Below, in pieces: positions 8,590 through 15,545 of a DNA stretch of 64,000 nt. The notes below the pieces were generated by a model, which saw only the letters and a program-made list of their open reading frames with translations, did no database searches and was not told where the DNA came from. The position numbers and the translations under genes are program-made. This DNA is from Acidovorax radicis N35 (GTDB taxonomy: Bacteria > Pseudomonadota > Gammaproteobacteria > Burkholderiales > Burkholderiaceae_C): assembly GCF_000204195.1 (NCBI RefSeq), contig NZ_AFBG01000021.1, forward strand, positions 620,001 to 684,000, given 5' to 3'. Position 1 is the first letter of the stretch, and the number at the start of each line of letters is the position of its first letter.

Positions 8590-9165
8590 TCAACCTGCGG
8601 CCGGTGTCGGCAGAAAACGGCTGGCTGCCTCCATCGCCTGCGCATCGGCTTGCACCGCGCCCGGTGGCCCGCCCTTGCCCCACAGGGCGCCGCCCCAGGT
8701 CATCGACAAAAACTGCGCGCACAGCGCCACCGAGTCGATCATGGGCTGGGCCTTGGTGCGGTCGCCGCTGGTGGTGATGAGCGCCAGCGTCTTGGCGGCC
8801 ATCGGCTCCTTGAAGGCCAGGCCGGGCACGCGCATCCAGGCGCTCCAGTGGTCGAGGTAGGTCTTGAGCGGCGAGGGAATGCTGTACCAGTAGACCGGCG
8901 CTACAAAGACGATGTGCGTGGCTGCCAGCGTGGCGTCGAGCAGGGTCTTCATGTCGCCTTCGGGCGGTGCATAGGTGCCCGTGGTGTGGCGCTGGTCCAC
9001 GAAGGGCGGCAGGTGCAAGTGCGCCAGGTGGTGCCAGGTTTGTGGGGTGCCGGCAGGCAGTGCGGCGGCGGCCTGGCGGGCCAGCCATTCGGTATTGCCG
9101 GTGTGGCCCGGTTCGCGGGTGGAGGTGGTGAGAAAGAGGTAGTGCGGTGCGGTGGGCGTGGTCAT
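8590..9165 (-). CDS. NAD(P)H-dependent FMN oxidoreductase (flavodoxin-like)
   Basis: This 191-residue protein has a flavodoxin-like fold: LFLTTSTREPGHTGNTEWLA at the phosphate-binding loop, VFVAPVYWYSIPSPLKTYLDHW at the flavin edge, and LITTSGDRTKAQ. Such enzymes reduce quinones, azo or nitro compounds. Its start codon overlaps the stop of the upstream TetR gene (ATGA), so the regulator and enzyme form one coupled unit. The TetR probably senses the compound that this enzyme detoxifies; this is inferred from the arrangement. Confidence 0.88.
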   Translation of the reverse strand: MTTPTAPHYLFLTTSTREPGHTGNTEWLARQAAAALPAGTPQTWHHLAHLHLPPFVDQRHTTGTYAPPEGDMKTLLDATLAATHIVFVAPVYWYSIPSPLKTYLDHWSAWMRVPGLAFKEPMAAKTLALITTSGDRTKAQPMIDSVALCAQFLSMTWGGALWGKGGPPGAVQADAQAMEAASRFLPTPAAG

Positions 9166-9821
9166 GGCGCCATCGTAGCGCCGCCCCGCAGACCCGTGCC
9201 CGGTGCCAGGGTTGCGATGCACAGCTCCACCAGCGCCTGCTCGAATTCGGGGCTGTCCAGCAAGGGCGACTGTTCCAGCGATGCCGCCCGCACCGCACCC
9301 ATGAAGGCGCGGGTGAGCACAAACAGCTGGGCCGCCGAGGGTGCGGGCATCTGCTGCTCTTGCGCCACGCGCTGCAGGTGCAGGGCCAGCCGCTCGCTGG
9401 CGCCGCGCACCGAGATCAGCACGGACGCGCGGTAGTCGAGCTTCCACGACAGGCGGGCGAGTGCGCGCCCTTCCCGGGCGCCGCCGCCAAAGGCCTGCAG
9501 GTAGTGGCGCACGTACCCGCGCACCTGCTGCTCGGGCGTCCAGCCTTCGGTGCGGGCCTGGGCGAGCAGGGCGTCCAGCTCCAGCATCACCTGGTCGCAG
9601 TGCTGGTCCAGCATGGCCAGGAGGATGGCTTCCTTGCTTGGAAAGTACTGGTAGAGCGAGCCCACGGACACACCAGCAAGCTCGGCGATGCGGTTGGTGG
9701 TGAGCGCGTCCTCGCCCTGTGTGGCCACGATGCGTGCGACGGCTTCGAAGATGGCATCGACCGTGAACTGCGAGCGTTCCTGGCGTGGCGAACGGCGGGG
9801 GGCGGAGGAGGCAGGGGACAT
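9162..9821 (-). CDS. TetR-family transcriptional regulator
   Basis: The 219-residue protein starts MSPASSAPRRSPRQERSQF and carries a TetR helix-turn-helix at about 18-64 (TTNRIAELAGVSVGSLYQYF). The C-terminal ligand domain is of the TetR_C type seen with stress oxidoreductases. It overlaps the next gene by four bases and diverges from the membrane protein at 9910, with an 88-base shared promoter region. It likely represses its own two-gene unit and perhaps the divergent gene. Confidence 0.9.
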   Translation of the reverse strand: MSPASSAPRRSPRQERSQFTVDAIFEAVARIVATQGEDALTTNRIAELAGVSVGSLYQYFPSKEAILLAMLDQHCDQVMLELDALLAQARTEGWTPEQQVRGYVRHYLQAFGGGAREGRALARLSWKLDYRASVLISVRGASERLALHLQRVAQEQQMPAPSAAQLFVLTRAFMGAVRAASLEQSPLLDSPEFEQALVELCIATLAPGTGLRGGATMAP

Positions 9822-9909
9822 GGGGAAACCTGAGCGCAATGCGAGTAGGCGGACACGGCGCCGCTGCTTATTCTGCCGCCAGTCCCACGCAACCTCCGGA
9901 GAAAACTTC

Positions 9910-10602
9910 ATGCACGCAACCAGCCAACTCGCCCTGGGAGCCGCCGCCGTCGGCCTGGCAGGCACCTGGGCATGGCGCCAGCGCCTTGCGCTGCGGGCCG
10001 TGCACCGCGCCAGTGCCATCGCGCTGGCATCGTTCCTGGCGGCCCATCTGCTGGGCCACCTGGCGGGGCTGGCGGGAGCGGCAGCGCACCAGTCGGTGCT
10101 GGAAGCCCTGCGCCTGGTCTACCGCCAGCCGTGGGTCGAAGGCGTGCTGCTTGGCTGTCTGCTGTTCCAGATGGGCAGCGGCCTCACCTTGCTGTGGCGC
10201 GGGCGGGGCCGGCGCCGTGGGGGCGTGGCGTGGATGCAGGCCCTCTCGGGGGGCTACCTGGCGCTGTTCCTGGTGGTCCATGTGACGGCCGTCTTGGCGG
10301 GCCGGTTTCAGGGCGTGGACACGAACCTGCAGTTTGCAGCGGCGGGCATGCACACACCGCCCTGGCAGTGGTTCTTTGGCCCGTACTACTTTTGCGCCGT
10401 GTTCGCGCTGGGCACGCATGTGGGCTGCGCCTTGTACTGGAACCTGCCGGAGCCCCTGCGGGCGCGGGCGTTGGTGGGATCGATGCTGACGGGCTGGCTG
10501 CTGGCCGTTTGCCTGGTGGTGCTGCTGGCGGGCGGATTCCATGCGCTGGAGATTCCGGTCCGCTACCTCGCCCCCCTGGACGGGCTCGCAGGTCGGGGTT
10601 GA
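9910..10602 (+). CDS. Multi-helix membrane protein, cytochrome-b-like outline
   Basis: The 230-residue product has about five membrane segments with histidines inside or at the edge of helices (AAHLLGHLAG, FLVVHVTAV, ALGTHVGCAL, GGFHALEI). This layout recalls diheme cytochrome b subunits such as those of succinate dehydrogenase, but no family was assigned with certainty. ATG 9910 has a GGAG-like site (CCTCCGGAGAAAAC) just upstream. It is divergent from the TetR gene and may be its target. Confidence 0.6.
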   Translation: MHATSQLALGAAAVGLAGTWAWRQRLALRAVHRASAIALASFLAAHLLGHLAGLAGAAAHQSVLEALRLVYRQPWVEGVLLGCLLFQMGSGLTLLWRGRGRRRGGVAWMQALSGGYLALFLVVHVTAVLAGRFQGVDTNLQFAAAGMHTPPWQWFFGPYYFCAVFALGTHVGCALYWNLPEPLRARALVGSMLTGWLLAVCLVVLLAGGFHALEIPVRYLAPLDGLAGRG

Positions 10603-10652
10603 AGGGGGCCAGAGCATCCGCGTTGCCTGCGGCTTTTGCCGCGGATGCGGTT

Positions 10653-11552
10653 TTATGCGCTGGCCTGGCTTCGCAGCCACGCCCTCACGCCCGCGACGAC
10701 CTCGGGTGCGCGTTGCTTGCGCGGAGCCACGAGGTAATAGCCAGCACCCGTGCGCGCTTCTTCGTCAAACACCTTGGCCAGCCGACCGGCGGACAGGTCC
10801 TGCGCCACAAACTCTTTCTGCACCAGCGCGAGCCCCTGGCCGGTCAGGGCCGCGTCGATCGCGAGCGTCGTCTGGTTGAACCAGATGGTCTGTGGTGTGG
10901 GATCTGAAGCCACAGGAGCGGGCGGCGTGTGCTGCGCAAGGTAGTCGGCCCATGGAGACTGGGAGTCGTGCAGCAGCACGTAGCGGCTGATGTCCCCCGC
11001 CGTGTCGGGTGGCCCGGAGCGGTGCAGCAACAGCGGGCTGCCCACCGCCACCAGGCACTCTTCGAACAGGAGATCGGCCGTGAGCCCCGGGCCGAATGGA
11101 GGGCGGCCGTACCGCACCGCCAGGTCCACCGCCTCGGTCTGAAAGTGCGACAGGCGCTCGGTCGCCAGGATCCGCAGATCCACACCGGGGTGCAGGCGCG
11201 TGTAGTCCGCCAGCCTCGGAATGAGCCACTTGGTGGCGAAGGTCGGAGTGACGCTGACCGTCACATGCAGGGGCTCGGGCCGCAGGCCCTGTGTGGCATC
11301 GGCGAGCATCTCGAACGCGCGCCGCACGTTGGTGGCATAGCGCTGGCCGTTGTGGGTCAACACCAGGGTGCGCGGGTGCCGCTCGAACAGCTTGAGGCCC
11401 AGCTCTGCTTCGAGCGCACGAATCTGCTGCGCCACGGCGCCCTGGGTCACGCCCAGCTCCAGTCCGGCCAGGCGAAAGTTGAGATGGCGGCTGGCGGCCT
11501 CGAACGCTCGCAGCGCATTGAGAGAGGGCGTGGGGCCCAACGGGGAGGTCAT
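10653..11552 (-). CDS. LysR-family regulator, GcvA-like
   Basis: The 299-residue protein has the LysR winged helix at about 10-70 (LNALRAFEAASRHLNF, LGVTQGAVAQQIRALE, FERHPRTLVLT) and a substrate domain of the GcvA/TrpI group (TFATKWLIPRL, VDLAVRYG). It is divergent from the SDR gene at 11666. By the usual LysR rule it probably regulates that gene. The start at 11552 (MTSPLGPTPSLNALRAFE) is chosen by family length; longer in-frame starts exist. Confidence 0.92.
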   Translation of the reverse strand: MTSPLGPTPSLNALRAFEAASRHLNFRLAGLELGVTQGAVAQQIRALEAELGLKLFERHPRTLVLTHNGQRYATNVRRAFEMLADATQGLRPEPLHVTVSVTPTFATKWLIPRLADYTRLHPGVDLRILATERLSHFQTEAVDLAVRYGRPPFGPGLTADLLFEECLVAVGSPLLLHRSGPPDTAGDISRYVLLHDSQSPWADYLAQHTPPAPVASDPTPQTIWFNQTTLAIDAALTGQGLALVQKEFVAQDLSAGRLAKVFDEEARTGAGYYLVAPRKQRAPEVVAGVRAWLRSQASA

Positions 11553-11556
11553 GGGT

Positions 11557-11569
11557 GTAGATTTTCTAC
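11557..11569. promoter_or_regulatory. Short palindrome in the LysR/SDR divergent promoter
   Basis: GTAGA TTT TCTAC lies five bases upstream of the LysR start in the 113-bp divergent region. It could be part of the LysR binding site. No other strong palindrome is seen here. Confidence 0.35.
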
Positions 11570-11665
11570 TGAATCGAAGCACGGTGGCTGCTCCGTCCGA
11601 TCGTCCAAAACGTAAAGGGTACGGAACAATTGCCAGATGCCGGTGTGCGGCATCCAAGGACGATC

Positions 11666-12370
11666 ATGGCAGTAGAAAAAGTAGCGCTTATCACCGCGGG
11701 CGGCACCGGCATTGCCGCTGCCACCGCCCGCCGGTTGGCGGAGGATGGTTTTCAGGTCGGCATTCTTTCGTCGTCGGGCAAAGGCGAGGCCTTGGCCCAG
11801 GAACTCGGAGGCGTTGGCGTCACGGGGTCCAGCCGGTGCCTGGCGGATCTGGGCCGCCTGGTGGATCTGGCGCAAGCCCGCTGGGGCCGGGTCGATGTGC
11901 TCATCAACAGCACTGGCCACGAACCGCGCGCGCCGTTGTTGTCCCTGGCGGATGAGCGGTGGCTGGAGGGGACGGACACCTATCTGCAGAGCGTGATCCG
12001 GCCCACGCGGCTGGTGACCCCGTTGATGCAAGCGCAGCGTGGTGGCGTGATCGTCAATCTGTCGGCGGCCTGGGCGGTGGACCCGAGCGCGCTGTTTCCG
12101 ACATCGGCGCTGGTTCGCGCCGGGCTGGCTTCATTCACGCGGATCTTTATCGACAGCCATTCGCGGCACAACATCCGCATGAACAACGTGTTGCCGGGCT
12201 GGATTGACACCTTGCCCGTGTGGGAAGAGCGCCGCACCACCGTGCCCCTGCAGCGGTATGGGCAGGCCGCCGAAGTGGCTGCGACCATCGCGTTCCTGGC
12301 TTCGGAAGGCGCGGGCTACATCAACGGGCAGAACCTGCGGGTGGACGGTGGCCTCGCGCTGGCCACCTGA
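11666..12370 (+). CDS. Atypical short-chain dehydrogenase/reductase-like protein
   Basis: The 234-residue protein has an SDR outline: the N-terminal cofactor loop TAGGTGIAAATARRL, DVLINSTGHEP (usual NNAG replaced), VNLSAAWA, and the C-terminal GAGYINGQNLRVDGG typical of FabG-like members. The catalytic YxxxK is not found. The corresponding stretch reads FPTSALVRAGLASFTR, with no Tyr and Arg near the expected Lys. The serine of the triad may be the one in VNLSAA. It may therefore bind cofactor without classical SDR catalysis. The divergent LysR gene is the likely regulator. Confidence 0.75.
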   Translation: MAVEKVALITAGGTGIAAATARRLAEDGFQVGILSSSGKGEALAQELGGVGVTGSSRCLADLGRLVDLAQARWGRVDVLINSTGHEPRAPLLSLADERWLEGTDTYLQSVIRPTRLVTPLMQAQRGGVIVNLSAAWAVDPSALFPTSALVRAGLASFTRIFIDSHSRHNIRMNNVLPGWIDTLPVWEERRTTVPLQRYGQAAEVAATIAFLASEGAGYINGQNLRVDGGLALAT

Positions 12371-12439
12371 GTGCGCGCGCGCAGGGCGCGGTTTGGTGCG
12401 ATCGGTCTGCCCCAACCCGGGCAGGTTGTGTGGGTGTTC

Positions 12440-13783
12440 TCAGGCGGCCAGCGCCGTGGTCGATGTGTGCCGTGCAGAGCCGCTGTGGCCCAGGAAGCCG
12501 AAGTTCATCGCAGGCTGTTCGCCGCTGATCAGCTCGGCCAGCGCCTTGCCCGAGCCCGCACCGTGCGTCCAGCCCAGCGTGCCGTGGCCCGCATTCACCC
12601 AGAGCTTGCCCACGCGGGTCTGCCCGATGAACGGGATGTTGGTGGGGGTGGCCGGGCGCAGGCCGGTCCAGTACTGCGGGTCGCCGCCCTGTTCGGGGGT
12701 GCGGGTGTCGCATACGCCGGGCAGGATGGCTTCGATGCGGCGCGACAGCATGTGGCAGCGTGCGCGGGCCAGTGTGCTGTCGAGCGTCAGGTCCCAGCCG
12801 TTGAGTTCGATGGTGCCCGCCACGCGCAGGTGGTTGCCCAGGCGGCTCATGGCGATCTTCTTGCCGTCGTCGATGGTGGAGACCATGGGCGCGCCCTCGG
12901 GCTTGAGCAGCGGGAACGTGGCGCTGTAGCCCTTGCCAGGGTAGATCGGCAGGTCCACGCCCACGCTGCGCAGCAGCGGTGCGCTGTAGGAACCGCAGGC
13001 GACGACGACGGCGTCGGCCTTCAATATGAAGTCTTTTTTGCCGCCAGCGCTTGCCTGTTTTGGCATGACAGCTACTGAATCAATAGCATTGCCGATTTTA
13101 TTCAGGCGCAGCACATCGTGGCCGTAGAGGAACTGCGCGCCGCGCGCCATGCAGCGGCGGGCCAGCTCCTGCGTGAACACGCGGGCGTCGCCGCTTTCGT
13201 CGGTGCTGGTGTAGGTGCCGCCGGTGATCTTGTCGCCGTAGGCCTTGAACGCGGGCTCGATCTGCAGCAGCTCGTCGCGGCTTACCAGGCGGCGCTGCAC
13301 GCCGTGCTTGCGCATGAGTTCCACCGCGTGGCCGGCGGCGTCAAAGGATTTCTGGTCGGTGTAGAAGTGGGCAATGCCGCGTTCGAGCCGGTTGTATTCG
13401 ATGCCCGTGGTGCTGACCAGGTCCTTGAGCGCGGCATGGCTGTAGGCGCCCAGCGCCACGATCTGCTGCACATTGCGCTCGAACGCGGCGTCGTTGCACT
13501 GCGCCAGGAACTGCAGGCCCCAGCGCCACTGCTGCCAGTCCATCTGCGGGCGAAACAGCAGCGGGGCTTCCTTGTCGAACATCCACTTGAGCGCCTTGAG
13601 CGGCGCCTCGCGGTTGGCCCAGGGCTCGCAGTAGCTCACCGAGATCTGTGCTGCATTGGCAAAACTGGTTTCGAGCGCAGCATCGGGCTGGCGGTCGATC
13701 ACGATGACTTCGTGACCGCGTTCCAGCAGATGCCAGGCCGTGCTGATGCCGATGATGCCGGCGCCGAGAACAATGGTTTTCAT
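12440..13783 (-). CDS. dadA: D-amino acid dehydrogenase, small subunit type
   Basis: DadA oxidises D-amino acids, notably D-alanine, to keto acids and feeds electrons to the respiratory chain from the inner face of the membrane. The 447-residue protein has the FAD-binding VLGAGIIGISTAWHLLERGHEVIVID at the N terminus (GxGxxG at 7-12), VVVACGSYSAPLL, and the C-terminal TGLRPATPTNIPFIG and NAGHGTLGWTHGAGSG. Around residues 230-250 the coding sequence runs through a copy of the dispersed repeat (13037-13095), adding a short NAIDSVAVMPKQAS-type stretch. The divergent ArgP-like regulator is a plausible controller. Confidence 0.93.
   Translation of the reverse strand: MKTIVLGAGIIGISTAWHLLERGHEVIVIDRQPDAALETSFANAAQISVSYCEPWANREAPLKALKWMFDKEAPLLFRPQMDWQQWRWGLQFLAQCNDAAFERNVQQIVALGAYSHAALKDLVSTTGIEYNRLERGIAHFYTDQKSFDAAGHAVELMRKHGVQRRLVSRDELLQIEPAFKAYGDKITGGTYTSTDESGDARVFTQELARRCMARGAQFLYGHDVLRLNKIGNAIDSVAVMPKQASAGGKKDFILKADAVVVACGSYSAPLLRSVGVDLPIYPGKGYSATFPLLKPEGAPMVSTIDDGKKIAMSRLGNHLRVAGTIELNGWDLTLDSTLARARCHMLSRRIEAILPGVCDTRTPEQGGDPQYWTGLRPATPTNIPFIGQTRVGKLWVNAGHGTLGWTHGAGSGKALAELISGEQPAMNFGFLGHSGSARHTSTTALAA
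13037..13095 (+). repeat. Dispersed repeat copy 3, inside the dadA coding region
   Basis: The plus strand reads GCCGCCAGCGCTTG, a variable loop, GACAGCTACTG, then AATCAATAGC, matching the order of the intergenic repeat. It is translated in frame within dadA without a stop. The match is diverged, so the assignment is moderate. Confidence 0.55.
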
Positions 13784-13959
13784 AAGCGGAATGCGTTGTG
13801 AACCTGTACGTGCCACCCGCCCCAGTGCGGGACACGATGGGGCGCAGTGTGCGCGACATTGCATTCAACTAAAAGCAAAATTAAACTTACTCCAAAAACA
13901 TCAGCGCACCTAATAAACGGTGCGGTAGAGACAACCCTCTTTTGTTCGAGCCCGAGACC

Positions 13960-14880
13960 ATGAGCACCTACGATCCCGCCGCCCTGGAATGCCTTGCCGC
14001 CATTGTTGAAGAGGGCGGCTTCGAGCGCGCTGCGCAGCGCCTGAACGTCACGCAGTCGGCCGTCTCACAGCGCCTGCGCGCCCTGGAGGCGCAGGTGGGC
14101 TCGGTGCTCATCGTGCGCAGCCGTCCGCTGCGGCCCACGTCGGCCGGGCAGCTGCTGCTCAAGCACACCAAGCAGATGCGCCTGCTGCGCGCCGACCTGG
14201 AGCGCGACCTGCAGGAGCTGGCGCCCAGCGCGCCGGGCGGATCGCGCGAGGACGAGCGCATCTCGATTGCCATCAACGCCGACAGCATCGCCACCTGGGC
14301 CATGGGCGCCCTGCACGAGCTGGTGCGCCAGCGCCTGCCGCTGGAAATCATCGTGGACGACCAGGATTTCACGCAGGAATGGCTGCGCTCCGGCCAGGTG
14401 CTGGGCTGTGTGACCACGCTCAAGCAGGCCCTGCGCGGCTGCAAGATGGTGCCGCTGGGCGCCATGCACTACGTCGCCGTGGCTTCGGCCAGCTATGCGG
14501 AGCAGTACCTGCCCCAGGGGCTCACGCCGCACAACTTCCGCGAGGTGTCGTTCCTGTCGTTCAACCGCAAGGACGACATGGCTGCCGAGTTTGTGGCGCG
14601 TGCATTCGGGCTCAAGCGCGTGGCGCTCAGCCACCTGTTCGTGCCGGGCTCCGAGGCGCAGATGCGTGCCGTGGCCGCAGGCTGGGCCGTGGGGGTGATG
14701 CCCGAGCTGATGGCGCGCGAGGCGCTGGCGAACGGCAGCATGGTGAATCTGGCACCGGGCCGCTCTTTGCCCATCCAGCTGTACTGGCACTGCTGGAACC
14801 TGGAGTCGGCGGTGCTGGATGCGCTCACGGCCGCCCTCACCGCTACCGCAGCGCGGACGCTGGAGGCCCCTGCGGCATAG
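13960..14880 (+). CDS. ArgP/IciA-type LysR regulator
   Basis: The 306-residue protein has the LysR helix-turn-helix at about 5-62 (LAAIVEEGGFERAAQRLNVT, SAVSQRLRALEAQVG) and the ArgP-type effector domain (IAINADSIATWA, LPLEIIVDDQDFTQEWL). ArgP usually controls the arginine/lysine exporter argO. Here the divergent neighbour is dadA, so control of amino-acid catabolism is inferred. An in-frame ATG at 13942 is possible, but 13960 (MSTYDPAALE) matches family starts. Confidence 0.9.
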   Translation: MSTYDPAALECLAAIVEEGGFERAAQRLNVTQSAVSQRLRALEAQVGSVLIVRSRPLRPTSAGQLLLKHTKQMRLLRADLERDLQELAPSAPGGSREDERISIAINADSIATWAMGALHELVRQRLPLEIIVDDQDFTQEWLRSGQVLGCVTTLKQALRGCKMVPLGAMHYVAVASASYAEQYLPQGLTPHNFREVSFLSFNRKDDMAAEFVARAFGLKRVALSHLFVPGSEAQMRAVAAGWAVGVMPELMAREALANGSMVNLAPGRSLPIQLYWHCWNLESAVLDALTAALTATAARTLEAPAA

Positions 14881-14892
14881 GCGGGGTGGTGT

Positions 14893-14912
14893 GTGCTCCC
14901 TTTGGAAGGGGG
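14893..14912. repeat. Small REP-like hairpin
   Basis: CCCTT TGG AAGGG with flanking GC-rich bases lies in the 36-bp gap between the converging ArgP-like and IPTL-type genes. It could end transcription from either side. Confidence 0.4.
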
Positions 14913-14916
14913 CCTC

Positions 14917-15489
14917 TCAGTGCAGGCGCCCCACCCGGAGGTAGCACACGGCCATCGGCGCCAGCATCTGCCCGACGGTGCACCGGTCATCGGTGTCGAA
15001 GAGGCGATGCACCGGGGTCACGCTGACTGCCGTGATCTGCTGGGGCCGGTCCGTGGTGTTGCGCACTTCGTACACGTGCAGGTAGTCCCTGAACGCAATT
15101 TCCAGGTCCGGGTGGTCGGGGATGTCGGCGACACCCCCGGCCGGGTTGTCCAGCACGACCTCGCTCGACGGCAGTGCGATGGCCTGCCCGCCCCAGGGCA
15201 TGCACAGCAGCGCCGCACAGGCCAGCAGCCCGGGCACCAGGGCGCGCACCACGCCGTTCGCCCCATGGCGCAGCAGGTGGCGGGCCAGCGCGGCCAGAAC
15301 CAGCGCCAGCGCCGCCAGGGCCCACTGCGACAGCGTGGGCACGGCCTGCACGCTGGCCAGTGGTGCATAGGCCACCGTGCCCACGGGTGCACCTTGGGCC
15401 CAGGCGGTGGGGGCGATGGCAGCGGCGGCCCACAGCAGGGCGCTGCGCGGGGCGGTTCCGAGGCGGAGGGAGGGATTGTTTTTTTGCAT
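14917..15489 (-). CDS. Secreted protein with an internal IPTL-like sorting motif (midcut-by-XrtH type)
   Basis: The 190-residue product has an N-terminal signal-like segment (about 13-32), then VPTLSQW at 50-56 followed by a hydrophobic helix and basic residues (LARHLLRH). This is the arrangement of exosortase-H (IPTL-CTERM) signals, but here in the middle of the protein. A second hydrophobic segment (about 81-103) and a 90-residue hydrophilic domain with two cysteines (RCTVG, VCYLRV) follow. The layout matches what is known as the midcut-by-XrtH family (recalled, not searched). It lies 40 bases downstream of an IPTL-CTERM gene on the same strand. No exosortase gene is in the window. Confidence 0.72.
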   Translation of the reverse strand: MQKNNPSLRLGTAPRSALLWAAAAIAPTAWAQGAPVGTVAYAPLASVQAVPTLSQWALAALALVLAALARHLLRHGANGVVRALVPGLLACAALLCMPWGGQAIALPSSEVVLDNPAGGVADIPDHPDLEIAFRDYLHVYEVRNTTDRPQQITAVSVTPVHRLFDTDDRCTVGQMLAPMAVCYLRVGRLH

Positions 15490-15490
15490 T

Positions 15491-15545
15491 GAATTGCCTT
15501 CTGGCGCTTGTTTTAAAAGGGTGAATAGCTATTGTTTTGAGAGTG
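15491..15545 (+). repeat. Dispersed repeat, copy 4
   Basis: It reads AATTGCCTTCTGGCGCTTG, diverged loop, then AATAGCTATTGTTTTGA. It fills the gap between the two exosortase-type genes and runs into the last codons of the upstream one. Confidence 0.65.
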
